A stretch of 10,560 nt of DNA from an uncultured Selenomonadales bacterium. GTDB lineage: Bacteria > Bacillota > Negativicutes > Selenomonadales > Selenomonadaceae. The translations under genes and the position numbers were made by a program. The stretch's first letter is position 1. Each line of letters opens with the position of its first letter. Below are positions 6,738 to 10,560 of this stretch, piece after piece. A model generated the notes under the pieces. The model made no database searches. It was not told the origin of the DNA and saw nothing but the letters and a program-made list of their open reading frames with translations. The stretch covers positions 1 to 10,560 of the forward strand of contig CAMJAZ010000029.1 of NCBI GenBank assembly GCA_946403735.1. The letters are read 5' to 3'.

Positions 6738-7403
6738 TTGAACAGCTTAAAAAAGATTTTTAGCGCGTTACTTTTGCTGACGATTTTAATTCTACCGCAG
6801 ATTGTTTCAGCTGAAAAAACTGATTGGCGCGATGATACGTACAATTTCCGCAAAATCAAAACTATTGTCGTTTTAAATCTTCACAACGATGCTGACCTTA
6901 GCTACGTTAGCCGCGCAGTGCAAATGAAGGTTGACAGCGATTATTTCAACAGTTTAAAAAAGTTGAAGTGTACCGTTTTGACGGAAGAGCAAGCGCGTAG
7001 AATGCTCGGTATGATGAATGCGTCACGCAATGAATTGAAACAACGTTTAGCCGCCGTTGCTGATGCGTGGATTGAAGGCAACATTAAAACTTGGCACGAC
7101 GATTTTTATATTGTACCTGCGCGGACAGTTTGGGAAGATAGAAGACGTACTCGCCGTGTAAGGGATCGTTGGGGCGATTGGTTTGAGGAAAGCTATTATG
7201 AAAGCGTTCCTGTAACTTATCCGCCATACCGCGTCGACACTTCGACAATTATTTCAGTCTTTGAAGTTCACGACGCCGCTACAGGCAAGCTTATCTTTGT
7301 TCGTGAAGATAACCGCGAACGTGACGATAGAGACGCGCAGAAAGATATGTTCGGCAGAATGTGCAATTCTTTCTACGAAGATTTTAATAAACGAATTAAA
7401 TAA
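6738..7403 (+). CDS. Exported protein of unknown function, Arg-rich middle segment
   Basis: The 221-aa protein has a clear Sec signal peptide (KK, hydrophobic core 9-22, cleavage probably after IVSA at 25). The mature part begins with IKTIVVLNLHND (40-51), then LKCTVLTEEQARRML and AVADAWIEGNIKTW (107-119). An unusually Arg-rich stretch with W residues lies at 129-149, followed by TSTIISVFEVHDAATGKLIFVRED (168-191). This alternating strand/helix order resembles periplasmic CsgG/LpoB/DUF799-like proteins that respond to an envelope partner, but I cannot assign it firmly. There is no lipobox. It starts with TTG 6738, 7 nt after AAGGTGA, only 3 bp past the lpxD stop; its ribosome site lies in the last lpxD codons, which implies coupling. 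The context points to envelope biogenesis. Confidence 0.85.
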   Translation: MNSLKKIFSALLLLTILILPQIVSAEKTDWRDDTYNFRKIKTIVVLNLHNDADLSYVSRAVQMKVDSDYFNSLKKLKCTVLTEEQARRMLGMMNASRNELKQRLAAVADAWIEGNIKTWHDDFYIVPARTVWEDRRRTRRVRDRWGDWFEESYYESVPVTYPPYRVDTSTIISVFEVHDAATGKLIFVREDNRERDDRDAQKDMFGRMCNSFYEDFNKRIK

Positions 7404-7449
7404 AATCCTAAAAGCTAAAACTTAAAAGCTAGAATGGAGGTTAAATTAA

Positions 7450-8445
7450 GTGAACAGAATTTTAAAATTAGCCGCAAGTATTTTTATAGTTGTAGCGTTT
7501 TGTTTTGCGTACACTATGGACACAGTTTCGGCGGCGTCTAATTCCACTTCCGCGCAGGATAAAAAGGCAATGCGTGCTTTTCGTGATTCAATCCTTGCAA
7601 CTGTAAACGATAGAGATCAAATTCTTCACCAATTCTTTATCTTTATGTTGCCTGGCGTACAAAGTGAATTGGGATTTAACGCAAAAGTTACTGGGCATTC
7701 AATGGATATAGCAGGGAATTTTGGCCTTTGGTTGACTGGTAATGACGCTAAAGTTACTGACCTTGACATACCTTTCTATCTCACGCAAAACGAAAAAGAT
7801 ATGGTGCTGTACTACAAGACGGGTAATGAATGGACAAAATATTCTATTCCGTCTGTTGCTGGTGCTTTAACTGATATTATCACGTCACCAACAAAGGAAG
7901 AAATTGACAGGGAAGTTTCTACCGTTAAAAACGTCACGATTCTGCAGGAAAATGAAAATCGCCGTACCTTGCTCGTACATTTGGACAGTGCAAAGTTGGC
8001 TGACGAAATAAAAGCCGAAGTTGAAAAAAATCCTGCCGATAAAGGCACGGCTGAAGATGCCGCATTGCAAAATAAAATTTTTGATTACTTCGACACTGGC
8101 ATAAGAAATGCTGATATTTGGTACATTTGGAGAGTTGATAAGAAAAACCGCAAAACTGGTATGATAACGGTTGACCTTTCACAAATAATTCAAGAAACGG
8201 CACGTGCGGTACTCGACGATCCTGATAATAAAGATTTGCCCGACGAAGTTAAAGAATTTCTTGAAAACTTTGTATTTTACAGCGAATTTAAAGCCTATAC
8301 AACTTTGCTCGGTCCAGAAGCGCAAAGTGTGTTGACAATCCCGCAGGAAGTTATTGACACTGCGAAAGAAGCTAAAGATATTGTCGATGGCACAATTCCA
8401 AATGGAAATTCTAACGAAACATCTGCCGAAGTTACAGCGCAATAA
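7450..8445 (+). CDS. Exported protein of unknown function (possible LolA/LppX-like fold)
   Basis: The 331-aa protein begins at GTG 7450, 9 nt after GGAGG. It has a signal peptide with hydrophobic core about 7-22 and likely cleavage at VSA-AS (28/29). The mature part alternates predicted strands, as in FNAKVTGHSMDIAGNFGLWL, VTDLDIPFYLTQ, DMVLYYKTGNEWTKYSIP and RRTLLVHLD, with acidic helical stretches, and has a C-terminal helix ending in a Ser/Asn/Thr-rich tail. The strand-rich start followed by 'YYKTGNEWTKY' recalls lipoprotein-carrier-like folds (LolA/LppX-type or DUF6612-like), but this is a weak impression. It lies 46 bp after the previous exported gene, probably as the last gene of the lpxD operon. 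Its last codons and downstream flank are duplicated at 8819-8903. No classical terminator follows directly; the first hairpin with a T-run is at 8544-8572. Confidence 0.85.
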   Translation: MNRILKLAASIFIVVAFCFAYTMDTVSAASNSTSAQDKKAMRAFRDSILATVNDRDQILHQFFIFMLPGVQSELGFNAKVTGHSMDIAGNFGLWLTGNDAKVTDLDIPFYLTQNEKDMVLYYKTGNEWTKYSIPSVAGALTDIITSPTKEEIDREVSTVKNVTILQENENRRTLLVHLDSAKLADEIKAEVEKNPADKGTAEDAALQNKIFDYFDTGIRNADIWYIWRVDKKNRKTGMITVDLSQIIQETARAVLDDPDNKDLPDEVKEFLENFVFYSEFKAYTTLLGPEAQSVLTIPQEVIDTAKEAKDIVDGTIPNGNSNETSAEVTAQ

Positions 8446-8500
8446 TCTAAAAAATTTTTATAGGTAGTTGAAAAAATCTTTTCATTGTGTTAAACTTTAA
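8405..8500 (+). repeat. Segmental duplication, copy 1 (tail of the 7450 gene plus antitoxin promoter)
   Basis: This stretch covers the last 13 codons and stop of the 7450 gene and about 55 bp beyond. It recurs at 8819-8903 with few changes. It contains the predicted plus-strand RNA promoter (8468-8496). Confidence 0.85.
8468..8496 (+). promoter_or_regulatory. Predicted promoter of antisense RNA 1
   Basis: TTGAAA (8468-8473), a 17-bp spacer, TGT as extended -10, and TAAACT (8491-8496). The same promoter with a better -10 (TAAAAT) occurs in module 2. A start near 8503 is predicted. Confidence 0.65.
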
Positions 8501-8518
8501 CCGTTTAGTAGAAAACTA

Positions 8519-8540
8519 GAAGGTCATAATCATACTGTCA
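8519..8540 (+). repeat. Direct repeat, module 1, antitoxin-RNA copy
   Basis: A 22-bp sequence repeated at 8680-8701 with two differences (8528 A/G and 8536 T/C). The two copies are transcribed from opposite strands, so the two RNAs are complementary here, as at DRa/DRb of par. Confidence 0.85.
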
Positions 8541-8543
8541 AAG

Positions 8544-8572
8544 AAAAACCCCCGATCGCAACGGGGGTTTTT
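8544..8572. terminator. Bidirectional intrinsic terminator of module 1
   Basis: AAAAACCCCCG (8544-8554), a 7-nt loop, then the exact complement CGGGGGTTTTT (8562-8572). The stem is flanked by an A-run and a T-run, so it can end the plus-strand RNA and also the minus-strand peptide mRNA. Confidence 0.9.
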
Positions 8573-8631
8573 CGCGCGTTTTAGGTGTAACGGCTAACCA
8601 CGTGGCTGGTTATCGGTTAGTGTCTGTCCAG

Positions 8632-8694
8632 CTATTTGCAGAGATAATGCGCCACTACCCCTGCCGTAACAGACACCACGAAGGTCATGATCAT
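8632..8694 (-). CDS. Type I toxin-like hydrophobic micropeptide 1 (20 aa; in-frame TAG before a conserved LDR end)
   Basis: ATG 8694-8692 follows an AGGGGGTGA ribosome site (8707-8699). The peptide starts MIMTFVVSVTAGVV, continues AHYLCK and stops at TAG (8634-8632). It is almost wholly hydrophobic, enough for one membrane helix with a positive end. Past the TAG the same frame reads L-D-R-H and stops at TAA (8619-8617). The module 2 peptide reads K-W-L-D-R at the matching point, so the TAG probably replaces a TGG Trp codon. The 20-aa product may be a shortened toxin or the natural one. The peptide has its own promoter, leader and shared terminator, and faces an antisense RNA that covers its start codon. 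I do not recognise a named family. Toxicity is inferred from architecture and hydrophobicity only. Confidence 0.6.
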   Translation of the reverse strand: MIMTFVVSVTAGVVAHYLCK

Positions 8695-8701
8695 ACCGTC
8701 A
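8680..8701 (-). repeat. Direct repeat, module 1, toxin start-site copy
   Basis: Partner of 8519-8540. On the minus strand it spans the end of the ribosome site, the start codon at 8694 and codons 1-5 of micropeptide 1. A pairing RNA here would block ribosome binding. Confidence 0.85.
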
Positions 8702-8745
8702 CCCCCTCTCGTCGCTAAGACTTCGGAGTAACCGATAGCAGTGGA

Positions 8746-8774
8746 ATTCTACAACAAAACTTAAAAAATTTCAA
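8746..8774 (-). promoter_or_regulatory. Predicted promoter of toxin mRNA 1
   Basis: On the minus strand TTGAAA (8774-8769), 17 bp, TAGAAT (8751-8746). The predicted start near 8739 gives a 45-nt leader. Positions 8737-8729 (UAUCGGUUA) can pair exactly with 8619-8611 (UAACCGAUA) at the end of the reading frame. UUACUCC (8731-8725) can pair with the ribosome site. Confidence 0.7.
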
Positions 8775-8818
8775 TGAATTGTAAGCTAAAGATATGGTCT
8801 ACGGAATAATTTATAACT

Positions 8819-8903
8819 GAAATTCTAACGAAGTTACAGCGCAATAATTTACAAAAATTTTTATAGGTAGTTGAAAAAATCTTTTCATTGTGCTAAAATT
8901 TCT
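8819..8903 (+). repeat. Segmental duplication, copy 2 (orphan tail of the 7450 gene plus antitoxin promoter)
   Basis: It repeats 8405-8500 with a 12-bp deletion (8419-8430 absent, at a repeated GAA), a 1-bp indel and a few substitutions. It keeps the last codons NSNE..VTAQ and stop of the 7450 gene without the rest, a non-coding remnant. It contains the promoter of antisense RNA 2. Positions 8752-8818 between module 1 and this copy hold the toxin 1 -35 region and no gene. Confidence 0.85.
8871..8899 (+). promoter_or_regulatory. Predicted promoter of antisense RNA 2
   Basis: TTGAAA (8871-8876), a 17-bp spacer, TGC as extended -10, and TAAAAT (8894-8899): stronger than its module 1 counterpart. 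A start near 8906 is predicted. Confidence 0.72.
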
Positions 8904-8920
8904 TTGGTAGAAAAGAAAAA

Positions 8921-8939
8921 AGTATCCACTTCGTGTCTA
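8921..8939 (+). repeat. Direct repeat, module 2, antitoxin-RNA copy
   Basis: AGTAT-x-CACT-x-C-x-TGTCTA is shared with 9101-9119. The differing positions are C/T, T/C and G/A; the last two keep G-U pairing between the convergent RNAs. Confidence 0.75.
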
Positions 8940-8942
8940 TCA

Positions 8943-8992
8943 AGACGCAACCCCCAAGTTATCTCGCCAAAGATAACTTGGGGGTTGCGTCT
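8943..8992. terminator. Perfect 22-bp hairpin shared by both RNAs of module 2
   Basis: The arms 8943-8964 and 8971-8992 are exact reverse complements with a 6-nt loop (CGCCAA). It occupies the place of the bidirectional terminator of module 1 and has a C-run/G-run core like it. There is no T-run on either side, so it may end transcription poorly or serve as a stability or pairing structure. Confidence 0.75.
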
Positions 8993-9015
8993 AAACAAAC
9001 GCTAAAGTTTCGTGC

Positions 9016-9114
9016 TTATTGCCACTTTTTAAAAATGCGGTCAAGCCACTTGCGAACGCAATGAAAAAGAACGTTTGCTCCGACCATTTTTAACAGTTCG
9101 AGTATTCACTCCAT
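9016..9114 (-). pseudogene. Type I toxin-like micropeptide 2, with in-frame TGA at codon 3
   Basis: ATG 9114-9112 follows a near-perfect ribosome site AAAGGAGGTGA (9131-9121). The frame reads M-E-stop (TGA 9108-9106), then ILELLKMVGANVLFHCVRK, WLDRIFKKWQ and TAA (9018-9016). It aligns with micropeptide 1 (V-x-A-x-V-x-x-H-x-x-x-K-W-L-D-R), so the two are related. The TGA would abolish translation from the strong start. Alternatives are a two-codon leader with re-initiation at ATG 9087-9085 (23-aa peptide, weak ribosome site) or a frame that really is dead. Another frame from the GTG at 9109-9107 gives a basic, non-hydrophobic peptide without similarity to peptide 1. Promoter, leader and antisense RNA are otherwise intact. 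Confidence 0.55.
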
Positions 9115-9119
9115 GTCTA
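9101..9119 (-). repeat. Direct repeat, module 2, toxin start-site copy
   Basis: Partner of 8921-8939. On the minus strand it covers the start codon (9114-9112), five bases before it and the next codons of micropeptide 2. Confidence 0.75.
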
Positions 9120-9167
9120 ATCACCTCCTTTCATCCGAAGATAGCCAGGAGTAATGGCAACGCGCTA

Positions 9168-9196
9168 ATTCTACAACAAAAATTTTTTAGGTTCAA
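9168..9196 (-). promoter_or_regulatory. Predicted promoter of toxin mRNA 2
   Basis: On the minus strand TTGAAC (9196-9191), 17 bp, TAGAAT (9173-9168), matching the toxin 1 promoter; the block TTTTGTTGTAGAATT is identical in both. The predicted start is near 9161. UUGCCAUU (9160-9153) can pair with AGUGGCAA (9026-9019) at the end of the ORF, and UUACUCC (9154-9148) lies next to it as in module 1. Confidence 0.7.
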
Positions 9197-9200
9197 GCTG

Positions 9201-9365
9201 ATGAAAATAAAAATCTCAAACACAATGCTGAACTGCCTGCTTGCCGCATTGGCAACAGGTATTATTTTTGAAGAAAAATTTCAACTGCCGCTAAAAGTTT
9301 TCATCATAATTTTTATGGCGGCTGTCATAATCGGAATTATTTGTACGTGGCGGAAAAAAGTTTAA
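9201..9365 (+). CDS. Small two-helix membrane protein, unknown function
   Basis: ATG 9201 opens a 54-aa protein, MKIKISNTMLNCLL and onward, with two hydrophobic helices (about 9-23 and 32-49) separated by FEEKFQLPLK, ending TWRKKV. Codon choice resembles the neighbouring genes, and a clear terminator follows at 9381-9411. The ribosome site is weak (TTAGG, 9 nt upstream). A longer in-frame reading from 9075 would run through the toxin 2 leader and lacks membrane or ribosome-site support, so I reject it. The gene starts only 4 bp from the -35 box of toxin promoter 2, so the two are divergent and may interfere. It could be an accessory to the toxin-antitoxin pair or an unrelated gene. I do not recognise the family. 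Confidence 0.6.
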   Translation: MKIKISNTMLNCLLAALATGIIFEEKFQLPLKVFIIIFMAAVIIGIICTWRKKV

Positions 9366-9380
9366 GTCACAAAAAATTTT

Positions 9381-9411
9381 AAGCCGAAAGCTAAATGCTG
9401 ACGGCTTTTTT
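9381..9411 (+). terminator. Intrinsic terminator after the 9201 gene
   Basis: AAGCCG (9381-9386) pairs with CGGCTT (9402-9407), with an additional inner AGC/GCT pair and a TAAAT loop, followed by a run of Ts to 9411. Confidence 0.8.
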
Positions 9412-9420
9412 GTTTGCAAA

Positions 9421-9454
9421 TAAAAATCGCCACAGAAATTTTTTCCGTGACGAT
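9421..9454 (-). terminator. Intrinsic terminator of the RTX-like gene
   Basis: Positions 9454-9442 pair with 9438-9426 on the minus strand. The two plus-strand mismatches (9430/9450 and 9434/9446) become G-U pairs in minus-strand RNA, which shows the intended direction. It is followed by a U-run (9427-9422). It ends the minus-strand gene 41 bp after its stop. Confidence 0.8.
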
Positions 9455-9494
9455 TGAATCTAGTTTTTAAGATCTAGCTTGTAGCTTTTATGTT

Positions 9495-10560
9495 TTATCC
9501 TTGCGCAAAAGTAATTTCTACGCCGCCATTAAGTGAATCTTTCTTACCAATCGCTGCCAACTGATATTCGCCTTGCTCATACGTTATCGGCGCAATTTCA
9601 TCAAGAGTCGTACCTTCAACAAAGTTTTCATCTTCAATAAGGTCTGCACTTTCCGCTAAATCTGCTGAACCGCTACCATTTACGACAAGCATTGCGCCGC
9701 CAATATTAAATGTAAGCTGTCCATTCTTGTACGAAACACTCGCCGAAAGGTTGATATTGATTCTGTCATTTGAATCGCCGAATCCAAACTTAAAGCCGTT
9801 GACTTCAGTTTTGCCATTTGTCGCAGTCTGATTTATCGTCGCACCACTCGAATTTTCGCGGTCTTCATCAAGATAAATTGAATTGTTGCCCGCGCCTAAA
9901 TCAAACGTATCACCTGCGCCGCCAAATGCTACGTCATCGCCGCTTCCTGCTGTAAACGTAGACGCGCCTTTATCTCCATTTGCATTGCCGATAAGAAACA
10001 TATTTTCACGTTCGCCGCTTGCGTCAAGTTCTCCGCCGTTTGAATTCGTGAATCCAACTTTCTGCTTAATACCTTTATTGTTGAACAAGTTGACGTGGTA
10101 GGCAGAATCATCTTCACTTGCAAAGCTAACTGCCGCACTGGCACCAAGTGACACGACGCCATTTCCAAATTGAATATTTCCATTTACAATCGCGCGTGAC
10201 AAATCTGCGTAATCGTTAGCTTGAATGCCTGCGCCAGTAGCTGGATTATAATTTTCAAGCGCAACGTTACCAGCATTCGGAATAATCTTTGTAGCTCCGT
10301 CGCCAAGTGTAACTGAAACATTTTGTCCAGCCGTGACAATGCTGTCAGGACCAGCACCCGCCGTAATGTTTACTGGAGCTTGCGTACCTTCGATAATGGC
10401 AAGGTCGCCGCCACCGCCAAGTGAAATATTCTTTTCGCCAGCCGCATCACTGCTGATAACTGCAACGTTGCCGCCTTCATCGTTGAACTTAACGCCCTGT
10501 TCGCCGCCTTCAAGCGTAACCCTCTTTCTACCAGTATTTGCGCTAAAGTCCGCCGTTTGC
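9495..10560 (-). CDS. Large RTX-like repeat protein, C-terminal part (5' end outside window)
   Basis: The minus-strand frame is open from the right edge (first full codon 10559-10557) to TAA at 9497-9495, giving 354 residues of a larger protein. It is rich in Gly, Asp, Asn, Ala and Ser and almost free of Cys. It contains repeated short beta-strand units such as ITAGAGPDSIVTAGQNVSVT (65-84 of the fragment) and TAGSGDDVAFGGAGDTFDLG (203-222), the latter close to the calcium-binding RTX nonapeptide GGxGxDxLx. Each unit would add a turn to a beta roll. The C-terminus is more acidic (SADLIEDENFVEGTTLDE) and ends in VEITFAQG. Such proteins are usually secreted or surface-bound adhesins or exoproteins. 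No secretion signal motif can be named from this end. The repeats could also fit a large autotransporter-like passenger, but no beta-barrel is present at the C-terminus. Confidence 0.85.
   Translation of the reverse strand, partial: QTADFSANTGRKRVTLEGGEQGVKFNDEGGNVAVISSDAAGEKNISLGGGGDLAIIEGTQAPVNITAGAGPDSIVTAGQNVSVTLGDGATKIIPNAGNVALENYNPATGAGIQANDYADLSRAIVNGNIQFGNGVVSLGASAAVSFASEDDSAYHVNLFNNKGIKQKVGFTNSNGGELDASGERENMFLIGNANGDKGASTFTAGSGDDVAFGGAGDTFDLGAGNNSIYLDEDRENSSGATINQTATNGKTEVNGFKFGFGDSNDRININLSASVSYKNGQLTFNIGGAMLVVNGSGSADLAESADLIEDENFVEGTTLDEIAPITYEQGEYQLAAIGKKDSLNGGVEITFAQG

Larger units (their letters stand above)
8504..8575 (+). ncRNA. Predicted antitoxin RNA 1 (about 70 nt)
   Basis: The ends are inferred from the promoter at 8468-8496 and the terminator at 8544-8572. 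The 5' part contains 8519-8540, a 22-nt near-copy (20/22) of 8680-8701, the start-codon region of the peptide gene on the other strand. In RNA this allows 21 of 22 pairs, one of them G-U, over the peptide start codon and first codons. The 3' part shares the bidirectional hairpin with the peptide mRNA. The layout is that of RNA II in the pAD1 par type I toxin-antitoxin system. No ORF with a ribosome site is seen in it. Confidence 0.6.
8906..8992 (+). ncRNA. Predicted antitoxin RNA 2 (about 85 nt)
   Basis: Ends are inferred from the promoter at 8871-8899 and the hairpin at 8943-8992. Its 5' part, 8921-8939, matches 9101-9119 at 16 of 19 positions. Two of the three differences become G-U wobbles in RNA, so 18 of 19 positions can pair with the mRNA of micropeptide 2 over its start codon. 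Layout is as in module 1, but the 3' hairpin is longer and unrelated in sequence. Confidence 0.6.

Noticed and set aside
7812..8442. Several minus-strand frames opposite the 7450 gene
   Set aside because: They overlap one another and the well-supported plus-strand gene, show no ribosome sites, and their protein composition is not gene-like.
8519..8540. Interpreting the second ATGATTATGACCTTC as a truncated toxin gene
   Set aside because: On the minus strand it is followed at once by TAG and has no ribosome site. Its place near the 5' end of the predicted small RNA, and the equivalent repeat in module 2, make an antisense target-matching element the better reading.
9042..9109. GTG 9109-9107 as start of a different peptide in the toxin 2 mRNA
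   Set aside because: It gives a short basic peptide without a hydrophobic helix and without similarity to micropeptide 1, whereas the other frame keeps the K-W-L-D-R pattern.
9016..9114. Recoding of TGA as an amino acid, because no gene in the window ends in TGA and micropeptide 2 has TGA at codon 3
   Set aside because: All large genes read cleanly under the standard code with Trp as TGG, and micropeptide 1 is interrupted by TAG instead. About a dozen stops are too few to argue for a changed code.
8446..9200. Riboswitch or CRISPR-like array in the intergenic region
   Set aside because: The repeats occur only in pairs, of different lengths and sequences, without regular spacers; the hairpins lie at convergent ends and not in a leader of a downstream gene.
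9075..9365. A 96-aa plus-strand reading frame that includes the 54-aa membrane protein
   Set aside because: The added N-terminal part runs antisense through the toxin 2 leader and start, has no ribosome site and no coherent protein character. The ATG at 9201 is the better start.
9883..10183. Plus-strand 72-aa and out-of-frame minus-strand 84-aa frames inside the RTX-like gene
   Set aside because: They arise from the Gly/Asp-rich repeat codons of the real gene.

Overview
The window looks like a chromosomal stretch from a diderm Firmicute of the Negativicutes/Selenomonadales type. It combines Firmicutes-style strong AGGAGG-like ribosome sites, frequent TTG starts and AT-rich intergenic DNA with genes for an LPS outer membrane: lpxD and three OmpH/Skp-family genes. 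The closing gene encodes a large repeat-rich RTX-like surface protein. This placement is inferred from gene content only. No rRNA, tRNA, CRISPR array or transposase gene is visible.

Layout. Positions 1-1463 (minus strand) hold rnhB (RNase HII) followed by a hypothetical gene with a Gln/Pro-rich tail that runs off the left edge. The divergent gap 1464-1857 contains the rnhB promoter, a 224-bp MITE-like element with terminal inverted repeats and an internal palindrome, and the lysA promoter. On the plus strand follow lysA (diaminopimelate decarboxylase), a small two-helix membrane protein with its own near-consensus promoter, then an envelope cluster: three OmpH/Skp-like proteins (155, 356 and about 142 aa, the last a lipoprotein), lpxD (lipid A synthesis) and two exported proteins of unknown function. 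Tight spacing from the third ompH to the 7450 gene suggests one operon for outer-membrane biogenesis.

The most interesting region is 8405-9200. The last codons of the exported protein gene and the DNA just downstream occur twice, about 0.4 kb apart. After each copy lies the same arrangement. A plus-strand extended -10 promoter drives a predicted 70-90 nt RNA. A minus-strand promoter (TTGAAA/C, 17 bp, TAGAAT) drives a short mRNA with a strong ribosome site and a 20-33 codon hydrophobic peptide ORF of a K-W-L-D-R family. Both RNAs converge on a shared hairpin. In each module the 5' part of the plus-strand RNA repeats the sequence around the peptide start codon, so the RNA would pair with the peptide mRNA at its start site. 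Sequences differ between modules but pairing is kept, partly through G-U wobbles. Both mRNAs can also pair their 5' end with the end of the ORF region, and both carry a UUACUCC element that can mask the ribosome site. This is the architecture of a par (pAD1/Fst)-like type I toxin-antitoxin system, here as a tandem diverged pair with a toxin family I do not recognise. Both peptide ORFs carry an in-frame stop, suggesting that one or both toxins are disabled or shortened.

Positions 9201-9365 encode a 54-aa membrane protein, followed by two back-to-back terminators. From 9495 to the right edge, on the minus strand, lies the C-terminal 354 residues of a large Gly/Asp/Asn-rich RTX-like protein.
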